Shown one piece after another: positions 40,757 to 47,104 of a stretch of 47,198 nucleotides of DNA (position 1 is its first letter; the number at the start of each line of letters is the position of its first letter). The position numbers and the translations under genes were made by a program. Source of the DNA: a virus. A model generated the notes under the pieces. That model was not told the origin of the DNA. It saw only the letters and a program-made list of their open reading frames with translations, and did no database searches. The stretch lies in IMG/VR virus record IMGVR_UViG_3300031673_000096, positions 1-47,198 of that record; one strand, written 5' to 3'.

Positions 40757-41038
40757 TTATGCTTTGAGCAGTTTCTTGATTTCCGGCTGCGTTGCCTTCA
40801 CGTATCGCTCACGCACCTTCGGATCACCGAGGTCATTTACCATTGCATACCGCAAAGTATCCCGCACCGTTGTCGTCTGACGATTTCCTTTGATGACATT
40901 AAGTACGCAGCGAGCTGTTACGATATCATCACCGCCCGCGTGTTTGCCTTCAAGATACTCTTGCAGCAAGGTAATGGCTTGTTTCTCCAGTTTTTCAAAC
41001 TGCTGTGCCCTTTCTTCAGTTATTTCCAAAATACTCAT
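40757..41038 (-). CDS. 93-residue hypothetical protein
   Basis: MSILEITEERAQQFEKLEKQ opens a helical charged protein; later segments ARCVLNVIKGNRQTTTVRDT and YAMVNDLGDPKVRERYVK are helical with no cysteine cluster. AAAGGAG lies upstream of the ATG. It is the last gene before the terminator and the first after the purine-rich repeat leader at 41039-41380, which forms its 5' untranslated region. Function unknown; a regulator of the small-terminase kind is conceivable. Confidence 0.55.
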   Translation of the reverse strand: MSILEITEERAQQFEKLEKQAITLLQEYLEGKHAGGDDIVTARCVLNVIKGNRQTTTVRDTLRYAMVNDLGDPKVRERYVKATQPEIKKLLKA

Positions 41039-41380
41039 TTTGTGCTCCTTTCGTTTGGGTTCTGTTCGTCTCCGTTCCTTTCACTTCAGCTCATGTCCAC
41101 TTGAATTCTTTACTATTCTTCTCGTGTCGTCTCCCTTCAAATCCTCACGACTCATATCCCATTGAATTCTACTCGTTTCTACTCGTTTCGTTACCACACA
41201 ACTCATATCCCATTGACTTCTACTCGTCTCTACTCGTCTCTACTCGTTTCTTTACAACTCGGGTCATGTCCGTTCCACTCCATTCCAATTGAACTCCTTT
41301 CTGGTCTCTTTACCTCTGCTCTACTCAAATCCCTTCCGTTCATTTCTTCTGGAGTTCTGTTCTGCTCCATTCATTTCCGG
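41039..41380 (-). repeat. purine-rich degenerate repeats (342-base gap)
   Basis: No gene with a good start is present. On the transcribed strand the sequence is almost purely purine-rich. It holds four or five diverged copies, 51-61 bases apart (motif starts on the plus strand near 41090, 41151, 41202 and 41262), of a unit close to GAATTCAATGGGATATGAGT, with clusters of ACGAGTAGA. It also contains Shine-Dalgarno-like stretches (AAAGGAG) not linked to start codons, apart from the one that serves the gene at 41038. Confidence 0.75.
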
Positions 41381-42007
41381 TCATTTTTTGTTTCGCTTCT
41401 TAGGAATCTTTACTGCGTCTGTGGTGAACACCTTCCACATAACAATCTCGAACCGCCCAAAGGTCGGCCCGTAGGCCCCGGCCCCACAACGGAAACCGGC
41501 CACCTCGAATAAACTCCGCACGAGGGATTCGTGAATGGTGTTTTCTGTCACCTCAACAATGAAATGAAGGCTCCACGGCATACGAATCAACGGTCTTCGT
41601 TTGATATGCCGCTGACCTTTATCATCCGGGAATGAACGCTCGTCATAGTCGTCGGGATTGAATGCGCGTTTCGGTTCGATGTAAACTTTCTGGTCATCCT
41701 CAATCCCGTGTACGAAAATGCAGGCTTCACACATGGCCTTATACTTAGACCCCTTTTTCGATTCCATATCGGAACCTAAAATAGTCGCCGCACCCCGCCG
41801 CCGGCTGTTGCCGATGAGCATCATGCGGATATTGTCCACCGGTAGATAGATTCCGATTTTGTCATGGTAACACTGCAAGGGTAACTCATCTTTCCATGCG
41901 TCCTTACCCTTCTTTTTGGCCGCGCCTCTTTCTACTTGCTCCGGGTCAAAAAATCTGTCGTGCAACATAGGGGCTAAACTCTTGACAATCGCTTCATTCT
42001 TGTACAT
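41381..42007 (-). CDS. hypothetical phage protein
   Basis: 208 residues from the ATG at 42007, which has AAAGGA nine bases upstream; an earlier ATG at 42025 lacks a site. The sequence has DGMYKN-like polar starts and later KDAWKDELPLQCYHDKIGIY, CEACIFVHGIEDDQ, RRPLIRMPWSLHFIVEV and GAGAYGPTFGRFE. Conserved-looking mixed alpha/beta content without a catalytic signature. It could be a replication or recombination accessory, but the family is unknown. Confidence 0.5.
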   Translation of the reverse strand: MYKNEAIVKSLAPMLHDRFFDPEQVERGAAKKKGKDAWKDELPLQCYHDKIGIYLPVDNIRMMLIGNSRRRGAATILGSDMESKKGSKYKAMCEACIFVHGIEDDQKVYIEPKRAFNPDDYDERSFPDDKGQRHIKRRPLIRMPWSLHFIVEVTENTIHESLVRSLFEVAGFRCGAGAYGPTFGRFEIVMWKVFTTDAVKIPKKRNKK

Positions 42008-42204
42008 TTGTGTCCATCCTTTCATTTTGAATTCTGTTCATTTCTATTTTAGTCATATCCGCTCAGTTCAACTCCTCTCAGCTCACCTCCGTTCTTATTG
42101 AATTCACCTCCTTTCTCTTCTGTTCCCGTCGTCTCATATCTCCTCTATTCCCTTCGTATTGCTTTGATTTTCATTCCAACAGTTCCTTAATTTCATTTTC
42201 ACCC
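42008..42204 (-). repeat. second purine-rich repeat leader
   Basis: Related in composition and words to 41039-41380: GGATATGA, GAATTCA, AAAGGAGGTGA and CGGAGGTGA occur on the transcribed strand. Two near-perfect Shine-Dalgarno sequences (around 42110 and 42090) are not followed by any start codon at normal spacing. Confidence 0.65.
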
Positions 42205-42540
42205 TCAAGCCTCAAGTTCTTCCGTAATATTCCCCAAATTTCCGAACATTTCCCTGTCGCTCCGCCTCATGTAATACTTAATCATCTTGGCGTGCCAGTT
42301 TTTCGAGTTCTTTTTTCTCAGCTTATTTACTACCATTGCAGCAAACTTATATGGCATAGACACGGCCACAACGGGCTCGTTTAAGTCAAGCCTAAATATC
42401 TCCACGAGCAGTTTGTGATTTGTTATGCAGACCTTGTTTATGCGTGCCTGGAGAAACTCCACCGCCTCTTTCTTGCCCTGGAGCCTGGCATTAAGCATAT
42501 CCTCCGCCGTGTACGTCTTTTGAGCATTAGCATTTACCAA
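42205..42540 (-). CDS. 111-residue basic hypothetical protein
   Basis: The start is uncertain: a TTG at 42540 has AGGGAAG upstream and minimal overlap; a GTG at 42573 overlaps the next gene more; an ATG lies at 42498. The body is basic and helical (RLQGKKEAVEFLQARINKVC; KLRKKNSKNWHAKMIKYYMR). A DNA-binding role would fit its charge. It precedes the purine-rich leader and follows two helical genes in one operon. Confidence 0.45.
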   Translation of the reverse strand: MVNANAQKTYTAEDMLNARLQGKKEAVEFLQARINKVCITNHKLLVEIFRLDLNEPVVAVSMPYKFAAMVVNKLRKKNSKNWHAKMIKYYMRRSDREMFGNLGNITEELEA

Positions 42541-42889
42541 GAAGCACTTCCCTGTTAATTCTGCCCTTCGCACTCATTGCCATATCGACGGCCTTTTCGA
42601 TCGCTTTGTGGATCCAGATGAAACAATTCCTTTGGTCATCGAGCACTAAAATCGAATTGAGCATAAATATCTGCTCCCAGGTCAGGTCCAGCAACGATAC
42701 GGTTTTGCCTGTCCAGTCAATCGCCCAGTGACAAGACAGGCATAGTTCCGTTGCTATTTCCTCAACTGCCCCCATGCCTCGCAACCTGGCAAGGCTGATG
42801 AACTCTGCGAACTGCATAAACTGCCCGAAGCTGAACCCGCAAAACGAAACAAGCTCAAGCTCGTGTTCGTTGTCAACTTTAATCTGCAT
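42527..42889 (-). CDS. 120-residue hypothetical protein
   Basis: MQIKVDNEHELELVSFCGFS opens the frame (AAGGAG upstream). Helical and hydrophobic stretches (FGQFMQFAEFISLARLRGMG; LLDLTWEQIFMLNSILVL) alternate with charges, suggesting a soluble helical bundle. Three cysteines without a regular pattern. No family recognised. Confidence 0.5.
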   Translation of the reverse strand: MQIKVDNEHELELVSFCGFSFGQFMQFAEFISLARLRGMGAVEEIATELCLSCHWAIDWTGKTVSLLDLTWEQIFMLNSILVLDDQRNCFIWIHKAIEKAVDMAMSAKGRINREVLLGKC

Positions 42890-43424
42890 GATTTTTGTCT
42901 CCTTCCAGGGCTTGCTGTGCCATGTAGCTAATATCAGTAAGACAATCTTTCAATGATTTACCTAATATACTTGGGTGCATTGTTACTTTACCGATATCGT
43001 ATATAGTACCTTTTAAGCTATCAATCTCCTCGTCTTTGGCCTTGAGGTCTACCCAGTTTTTGGTTGCTCGTTTAGTCTCCACCACACACTCATCCTCAAG
43101 TTCAAGGATTCGAGTTTTGTGTGCCTTGAGTTCGGCGGTCAGGCGGTCGATGATGTCACAGAGTTGCAATAATTCCTCATACTCATTCTTAATGTGGTTT
43201 ATTTGTAATTGCTTAACATCTTCATCATACGACTTACAAGCCCCGGCCAAAGCATCAGTAAATCGCTTCCGAATACTTTGCGTTGTCTCCGTCGGCTCGG
43301 ACTCAAGAAGTCCAAATAATTTAGTAAATGATTCCTCAATCATCCTGCCCCAACCGAGCGGCTGCATCCGGTGTGTTTTTCTCATATCATGCAGCAGTTT
43401 AATCGCTTCCTGTACTCTACTCAT
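42879..43424 (-). CDS. 181-residue coiled-coil protein
   Basis: A helical protein with heptads from about residue 85 to 145 (LCDIIDRLTAELKAHKTRIL; VVETKRATKNWVDLKAKDEE). The start has GAAAGGAAG upstream. Its N-terminus (RVQEAIKLLHDMRKTHRMQP) is basic-helical. Proteins like this act as structural linkers or regulators; no enzyme motif. Confidence 0.55.
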   Translation of the reverse strand: MSRVQEAIKLLHDMRKTHRMQPLGWGRMIEESFTKLFGLLESEPTETTQSIRKRFTDALAGACKSYDEDVKQLQINHIKNEYEELLQLCDIIDRLTAELKAHKTRILELEDECVVETKRATKNWVDLKAKDEEIDSLKGTIYDIGKVTMHPSILGKSLKDCLTDISYMAQQALEGDKNHAD

Positions 43425-43451
43425 TTGTCACTTCCTTTCAGGGCTTGCCCG

Positions 43452-43631
43452 CTAACCGTTTGGATAATTAGAACCGTGTTCCTGAACCCAACAACATACC
43501 ACATAATGAAATTTTCTATGAATTTCTTCCACCGGCAATTGTCTCGAATCATCTCGTATTCGACATTTCGCAAGCTCCAATTTTTCCATCAAGGAGTTGA
43601 TGTCTTTTTCTTCTACTGCTATTAACCTCAT
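43452..43631 (-). CDS. 59-residue small protein
   Basis: The ATG at 43631 (AAAGGTTG upstream) gives a 59-codon frame to TAG at 43452. Begins MRLIAVEEKDINSLMEKLEL and contains C23, C46 and C47 and a histidine-rich middle (EEIHRKFHYVV). Downstream of the tRNA-like sequence and in line with the other minus-strand genes. No function recognised. Confidence 0.5.
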   Translation of the reverse strand: MRLIAVEEKDINSLMEKLELAKCRIRDDSRQLPVEEIHRKFHYVVCCWVQEHGSNYPNG

Positions 43632-43653
43632 CAGTCACAACCTTTCTAAAACA

Positions 43654-43723
43654 ACGGGTAAATGGATTCGAACCGCCTCTCTCAACTGGAAGCCGAGCGT
43701 GCCGCCTGTGTCACTTCACCCGC
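43654..43723 (-). tRNA. tRNA-Gly(UCC)-like sequence, degenerate
   Basis: On the minus strand 5' GCGGGTG (43723-43717) can pair with TACCCGT (43660-43654). Between them there is a D-arm-like GTG...CAC with a GG-containing loop, an anticodon arm CTCGG / TTGAG with loop CTTCCAG (anticodon UCC, T33 and A37 present), and a T loop TTCGAAT flanked by GGCGG and CCATT. The T stem has a C-A mismatch and two G-U pairs, and the variable region is only about three bases. It overlaps the last 42 bases of the gene at 43682. It may be a phage tRNA, a decayed one, or an attachment-site relic. Confidence 0.4.
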
Positions 43724-43996
43724 TGTGGTTAATTTTCTTATCACAGCATTTAATACTTTGACATCGATACCGATATTCTCTGCATCAATGGTTTTCCATT
43801 CGCCTTTTACTCTCGCATCTTTGCCTTGTTTTGAGCGTTTTGGGAAAGGTGGAACAAAGACCATGACCAAATCATTTTGCTTTGTTATTCCCTTTTTTAT
43901 GATTCCGTGCCCATCCGGCACATTCAATTCGCAGGTCCACGGTCCGCATCCGAGGTGGTCCCATCCCTTTTTGATCGCCGTATTTTTGTTTTTCAT
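43682..43996 (-). CDS. 104-residue hypothetical protein
   Basis: MKNKNTAIKKGWDHLGCGPW opens the frame; beta-rich segments (CELNVPDGHGIIKKG; LVMVFVPPFPKR) and a helical C-terminus follow. The last 14 residues are encoded by the tRNA-like element in another frame, so the natural C-terminus may be shorter in relatives. A weak GAGAAC ribosome site. Function unknown. Confidence 0.45.
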   Translation of the reverse strand: MKNKNTAIKKGWDHLGCGPWTCELNVPDGHGIIKKGITKQNDLVMVFVPPFPKRSKQGKDARVKGEWKTIDAENIGIDVKVLNAVIRKLTTAGEVTQAARSASS

Positions 43997-44032
43997 TTCG
44001 TTCTCGAATCTCTAATTTTTCCATTAGTCAAA

Positions 44033-44071
44033 AGCAGGCCCGCCCGGTAGGAGGTGAGAGACGAGCGGGCC
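44033..44071 (-). terminator. probable terminator after the lysis-like genes
   Basis: A perfect seven-pair stem (GGCCCGC / GCGGGCC, 44037-44071) with a 21-base loop is followed on the minus strand by TGCTTTTGAC. The T tract is short, so partial termination is likely. Confidence 0.5.
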
Positions 44072-44100
44072 AACGCTTAAGATCATTCATTACTGCTCGG

Positions 44101-44316
44101 CTACTCAGGCTGTTCTGCTGTATCGCTCTCTTTTGCGCCAGCAGCTTTGTCCCAATTAGCTACAGATTCGGCCACCTGCAGGCGTGCCTGTTCGATTTCA
44201 GCATCGGTGATTTGCTCGCCGGCAAGCACCCGTTTCGCAATGTCGGCTATCTCTTTGGCGACGCCAACTCCTTCGGCCACAAATTTAAGAATCAGTAAAA
44301 TTGATTGAGTGTCCAC
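44101..44316 (-). CDS. 71-residue helical small protein
   Basis: Starts with GTG at 44316 after a strong GGGAGG. The sequence (DTQSILLILKFVAEGVGVAK) has an amphipathic hydrophobic N-terminal third and a charged helical rest (ADIAKRVLAGEQITDAEIEQ). It follows the holin-like gene by a few bases, so it is probably part of the lysis module, perhaps a small regulator. No definite family. Confidence 0.5.
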   Translation of the reverse strand: MDTQSILLILKFVAEGVGVAKEIADIAKRVLAGEQITDAEIEQARLQVAESVANWDKAAGAKESDTAEQPE

Positions 44317-44318
44317 AA

Positions 44319-44948
44319 TTAGCCTCCCTTTTGAATATTGTAATCGATTAACTTTTCAAGGACCGACTTGAAAAGTTCTATCACATCTGGTTTTGTATTG
44401 CCGGTTTTCAAAGCTTCCTGCCAGACAATCAGGTAGTTCTGCCCCGAGTGTATTAGATTCGTTATCTGTTCAGTCTCATCTGGTGTGAACTTGCCAGCTT
44501 GTTGCAATGCCGTCAGCGTGTCCACTGTTGCTGAAAACGTTTTCTGCGAAGCCAGTAGATCGGCTTTCGGATTCTCCGCCCATATACAGCCGGAAGCCAG
44601 CAGTAGAAAACAGAGAAGCAACATCAGAGATGTATTTGTCACCGCCTTTCCGTTACCAACCCGTGCCATACCTTTGAACAGATCGTAGCCGCCGCCGGCA
44701 GACAGTCCGATGAGTACGCCTGCCAATAGCCAATTCTCAATCCCCGCCAACGCAAAAGACATCAGCGCAAGCCCGATACCGAGCAGAGGAAACAGCGGCT
44801 TCCTGATCTCTGGCGTGATAATCGGCCACCTGCCGATAATTGCCTTAATGAACTCAACGGCCAGTGCAATCGGCACGGCCATAGCCATCATCATCGGCGT
44901 AATGGTCACGTCCATTCCGCCTAAACTTTGTGTCATTTCTGCAAGCAT
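44319..44948 (-). CDS. holin-like membrane protein with C-terminal lipoprotein-like part
   Basis: 209 residues. Three hydrophobic segments (about 18-38 MMMAMAVPIALAVEFIKAI; 52-72 LFPLLGIGLALMSFALAGI; 73-88 WLLAGVLIGLSAGG) resemble a small holin. Near residues 109-121 a further hydrophobic run ends in a lipobox-like LLASGC (C121), after which the chain is soluble and helical (DLLASQKTFSATVDTLTALQ). The tail from M109 would make a separate spanin-type lipoprotein if an internal start were used, but I see no ideal ribosome site for it. Thus either a genuine fusion or two overlapping products. Confidence 0.6.
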   Translation of the reverse strand: MLAEMTQSLGGMDVTITPMMMAMAVPIALAVEFIKAIIGRWPIITPEIRKPLFPLLGIGLALMSFALAGIENWLLAGVLIGLSAGGGYDLFKGMARVGNGKAVTNTSLMLLLCFLLLASGCIWAENPKADLLASQKTFSATVDTLTALQQAGKFTPDETEQITNLIHSGQNYLIVWQEALKTGNTKPDVIELFKSVLEKLIDYNIQKGG

Positions 44949-44958
44949 TTCTTTCTCC

Positions 44959-45060
44959 TTAAAAAATAGTTCTGATAATTTCCACGATCATCTCTATAAT
45001 TAACAGCCACAACGCCAGGCTGATTGTTAAACCCAATGTCCATCCCTGTAATCTGCTCAT
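44959..45060 (-). CDS. 33-residue membrane peptide
   Basis: The ATG at 45060 (GGTGAG upstream) encodes MSRLQGWTLGLTISLALWLL and ends VEIIRTIF; one membrane span from about 8 to 30. It lies just before the holin-like gene, whose ribosome site overlaps the TAA. Very short membrane peptides next to holins are often antiholins or lysis regulators. Confidence 0.45.
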   Translation of the reverse strand: MSRLQGWTLGLTISLALWLLIIEMIVEIIRTIF

Positions 45061-45097
45061 TTTTCTCACCACGAATTAACACGAATAAACTCAAATT

Positions 45098-45958
45098 TCA
45101 TTTGAACAATCCCTCCTGTCCACTTGGCCAGCATTGCTGTTTTTCGGTTTTTTTACTCCTATAGGCCGCTGGTCTGCACCATTTCCTCTGTAATCGTTTC
45201 CATGTGGGATTATCCTTATTGCCGTCGAAGAGCATTGCGAATGGTAGGAATCCATTTTCGGCGTCATAAACCCTTTCCAGCCTGCTCTCTGCCCGCTCCA
45301 GCGTATCGCCTTCAAACCCGATCAGTACATAAGCAAATCGGCCGCCAATATTAAACCCGCCGAGCAATTCTTTCGCCTTCGGCAGTTTATCCAGGCTCTT
45401 CTCAGTATCGAACGCTACAAACATAGTTCCCAGCCTGTGTACTTTTCGCAGATCCCGCAACCGCCCGACATGCCACTCCTCCAGGAAGTCAAGATCCAGA
45501 CCGCCCGGAAAGGATGCAGGCATCGGCTGTTGTGCCAGCATTTCAAAGACCTTCTCGATATGACCACGACTGCACGCCAGCAGGTTATTATCTTGAACGA
45601 TATACCCCGGCTGGATCTGTAATTCTCGTATTTTCCCTTCACGCTGCGGGACCAGGCACCACGGGCATCGCTTCGGGCAGCCCCGGGAAGAGAACGTCAC
45701 GCCCTTCTTGACGAATCGCCCAGGCACGAACTCGCCGCCCGGATCGCCAAACGCCGGACCGCCAACCTGAACATTATCGAAATGCAGCGACCAGGCCCTT
45801 GCTAATGAGTACGCAGCCTCTATGTCCCATGTAAACGTTGCGGAAACTAAAACCAACTCGCTACGCTTCCAATCTCGTACAAAAAATGGTGGACTCTTAT
45901 AGAAAGCCAGATCATCAGTCGGCGTCCACTTTGTTTTTCTCGCAAATACTCGAATCAT
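45098..45958 (-). CDS. radical-SAM-like iron-sulphur protein
   Basis: 286 residues. The cluster motif SRGCPKRCPWCLVPQREG (C94-x3-C98-x2-C101) binds a 4Fe-4S cluster as in radical SAM enzymes. Around it lie strand-helix segments (ELVLVSATFTWDIEAAYSLA; FVAFDTEKSLDKLPKAKELL; VLIGFEGDTLERAESRLERV) that fit a partial TIM barrel. The C-terminus is basic with cysteines (RLQRKWCRPAAYR). GGTGATAGC is the ribosome site. Substrate unknown; phage radical SAM enzymes may modify DNA or nucleosides. Confidence 0.65.
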   Translation of the reverse strand: MIRVFARKTKWTPTDDLAFYKSPPFFVRDWKRSELVLVSATFTWDIEAAYSLARAWSLHFDNVQVGGPAFGDPGGEFVPGRFVKKGVTFSSRGCPKRCPWCLVPQREGKIRELQIQPGYIVQDNNLLACSRGHIEKVFEMLAQQPMPASFPGGLDLDFLEEWHVGRLRDLRKVHRLGTMFVAFDTEKSLDKLPKAKELLGGFNIGGRFAYVLIGFEGDTLERAESRLERVYDAENGFLPFAMLFDGNKDNPTWKRLQRKWCRPAAYRSKKTEKQQCWPSGQEGLFK

Positions 45959-45985
45959 GCTATCACCATATAATTGTTAATAATT

Positions 45986-46068
45986 GGCGGCGGGAACAAT
46001 CCGGCGACAAGCCGGCATAGGGATTAACTTTACCAAGTAAAACTTTTTATAGCAGCGTTCCCGCCGCC
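45986..46068 (-). ncRNA. strongly folded intergenic RNA candidate
   Basis: Two twelve-base arms, GGCGGCGGGAAC (45986-45997) and GTTCCCGCCGCC (46057-46068), are perfectly complementary and enclose two further hairpins: CCGGC-GACAA-GCCGG (46001-46015) and TTTAC-CAA-GTAAA (46029-46041). An alternative AATCC/GGATT pairing also exists. The three-way-junction shape is symmetrical, so either strand could be the RNA, but leftward transcription fits the flanking genes. It matches no ribozyme or riboswitch class that I know. It might be a leader, a processing site or an origin. Confidence 0.55.
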
Positions 46069-46075
46069 GAGGCCC

Positions 46076-46099
46076 TTAATCCATTGGTTCACCTCCTTT
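46076..46099 (-). promoter_or_regulatory. perfect Shine-Dalgarno with a two-codon ORF
   Basis: AAAGGAGGTGAACC (46099-46086) is a full match to the anti-Shine-Dalgarno sequence, followed at seven bases by ATG GAT TAA (46084-46076), encoding only M-D. It lies just upstream of the folded element at 45986-46068. Either a minimal regulatory ORF that loads and unloads ribosomes, or a former gene start. Confidence 0.5.
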
Positions 46100-46135
46100 C
46101 GCTTCGTAAGTTTTTGCTATATCGGTTCTGAATCA

Positions 46136-46462
46136 TTACGCCGATTCACTGTCTTCTGTAATTTTCACCTTATCATCTTGTGGCGTAACTAACACTTCGA
46201 CACCATCGCAATGGCACTTGATTGTGCCATCCTCAAGTCTCTGTAGGTGCTCCTCTTTGATTAGTTCCAGAAGTTTTCTCTTCAATGTGACTTCATTCGC
46301 CAGTGCTTGCTGCCTTAACCTTACAGACTTTTTGTATTCCCTTCCTATCTGAGCGATCTCTTTTGAATGTTCCGGTGATACATCCATCAGGGGCATCTGC
46401 TCTCCTACCGGAACTTCTGACTTTTCAACTTCGTTTTGCATTGCCAATTTCTTCCTTGCCAT
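46136..46462 (-). CDS. 108-residue charged helical protein
   Basis: Starts MARKKLAMQNEVEKSEVPVG after GAAAGGAAG. A helical middle (KEIAQIGREYKKSVRLRQQA) precedes a short strand-rich end with CHCDG. The last 35 residues (GTIKCHCDGVEVLVTPQDDK) resemble single-strand binding or SSB-adjacent phage proteins, but without a firm match. Function unknown. Confidence 0.5.
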   Translation of the reverse strand: MARKKLAMQNEVEKSEVPVGEQMPLMDVSPEHSKEIAQIGREYKKSVRLRQQALANEVTLKRKLLELIKEEHLQRLEDGTIKCHCDGVEVLVTPQDDKVKITEDSESA

Positions 46463-46478
46463 GTGACACTTCCTTTCT

Positions 46479-46952
46479 TTAATTTTGTTTATTCATTTGG
46501 TAACAAATCACTTGACTCACCAAGCTATCGGGTACTTCAAAAAAACCCTGCCTGCCTTTATATGGAATCGGCCCTATTTGTTTTAAGTTAGAAAACAACC
46601 ACGCATATCTTTTGGGCCTATAATCTCCAAAAGCATACTCATATCCACATGGTGTATTTTCTTCTGTTATTTCAATACATCGTTTTAACTCGCCAATAGC
46701 AACAATACAGCCAAGAGGTAGAATTTCTTTCAACATATCATCATAATAGAAGCAGCCTGCTTTATTAGGTCTATGTCGTTGCAGAACAGTTACAAATGGT
46801 GTGTTTCTAACAATATCAGAATCCCATTTTCTTTTAGCTGCATGAATAGCAACTGGCCCTCTGATATTTGTTTTCCAACTCCGTGTTTCAATTTGTTTTT
46901 CGCCAAGCGCTAATAGTGTAGCCCACGGTTGCCATAAACTAATACATTTCAT
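46479..46952 (-). CDS. ASCH-domain protein
   Basis: 157 residues. The opening CISLWQPWATLLALGEKQIE is the hallmark of the ASCH domain (a PUA-like RNA-binding fold), followed by RSWKTNIRGPVAIHAAKRKW and, near the end, RYAWLFSNLKQIGPIPYKGR. ASCH proteins bind RNA or nucleosides and occur in phages as possible modifiers or decoys. GAGGTAC is the ribosome site. AT-rich compared with the virion genes. Confidence 0.75.
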   Translation of the reverse strand: MKCISLWQPWATLLALGEKQIETRSWKTNIRGPVAIHAAKRKWDSDIVRNTPFVTVLQRHRPNKAGCFYYDDMLKEILPLGCIVAIGELKRCIEITEENTPCGYEYAFGDYRPKRYAWLFSNLKQIGPIPYKGRQGFFEVPDSLVSQVICYQMNKQN

Positions 46953-47008
46953 TTTTGTACCTCTGGTGCGTCAAGTGATTTAATGCCATTCATTTTCAAA
47001 TAATATTT

Positions 47009-47104
47009 CTATACCGAAAAGGCGAACGTTGGGGTCTCTTGTTTTTTTGTCTCGGCTAACTGTCTATCGGCCTGAATGTGTAGTTCATCTGCAACCTCTG
47101 ACAT
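47009..47104 (-). CDS. possible 31-residue peptide
   Basis: An ATG at 47104 gives a 31-codon frame (MSEVADELHIQADRQLAETK at the start) that overlaps the end of the HNH gene by 20 bases and lies before the ASCH gene. AGAACC-like spacing is weak and no homologue is recognised. It could equally be non-coding leader. Confidence 0.25.
   Translation of the reverse strand: MSEVADELHIQADRQLAETKKQETPTFAFSV

Noticed and set aside
41005-41512. Plus-strand serine- and phenylalanine-rich frames across the purine-rich leader
   Set aside because: They are the complement of a low-complexity purine tract, lack ribosome sites and have no independent support.
45986-46068. Hammerhead or twister ribozyme in the folded intergenic element
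   Set aside because: The required core sequences (CUGANGA and GAAA, or the twister consensus) are absent on both strands.
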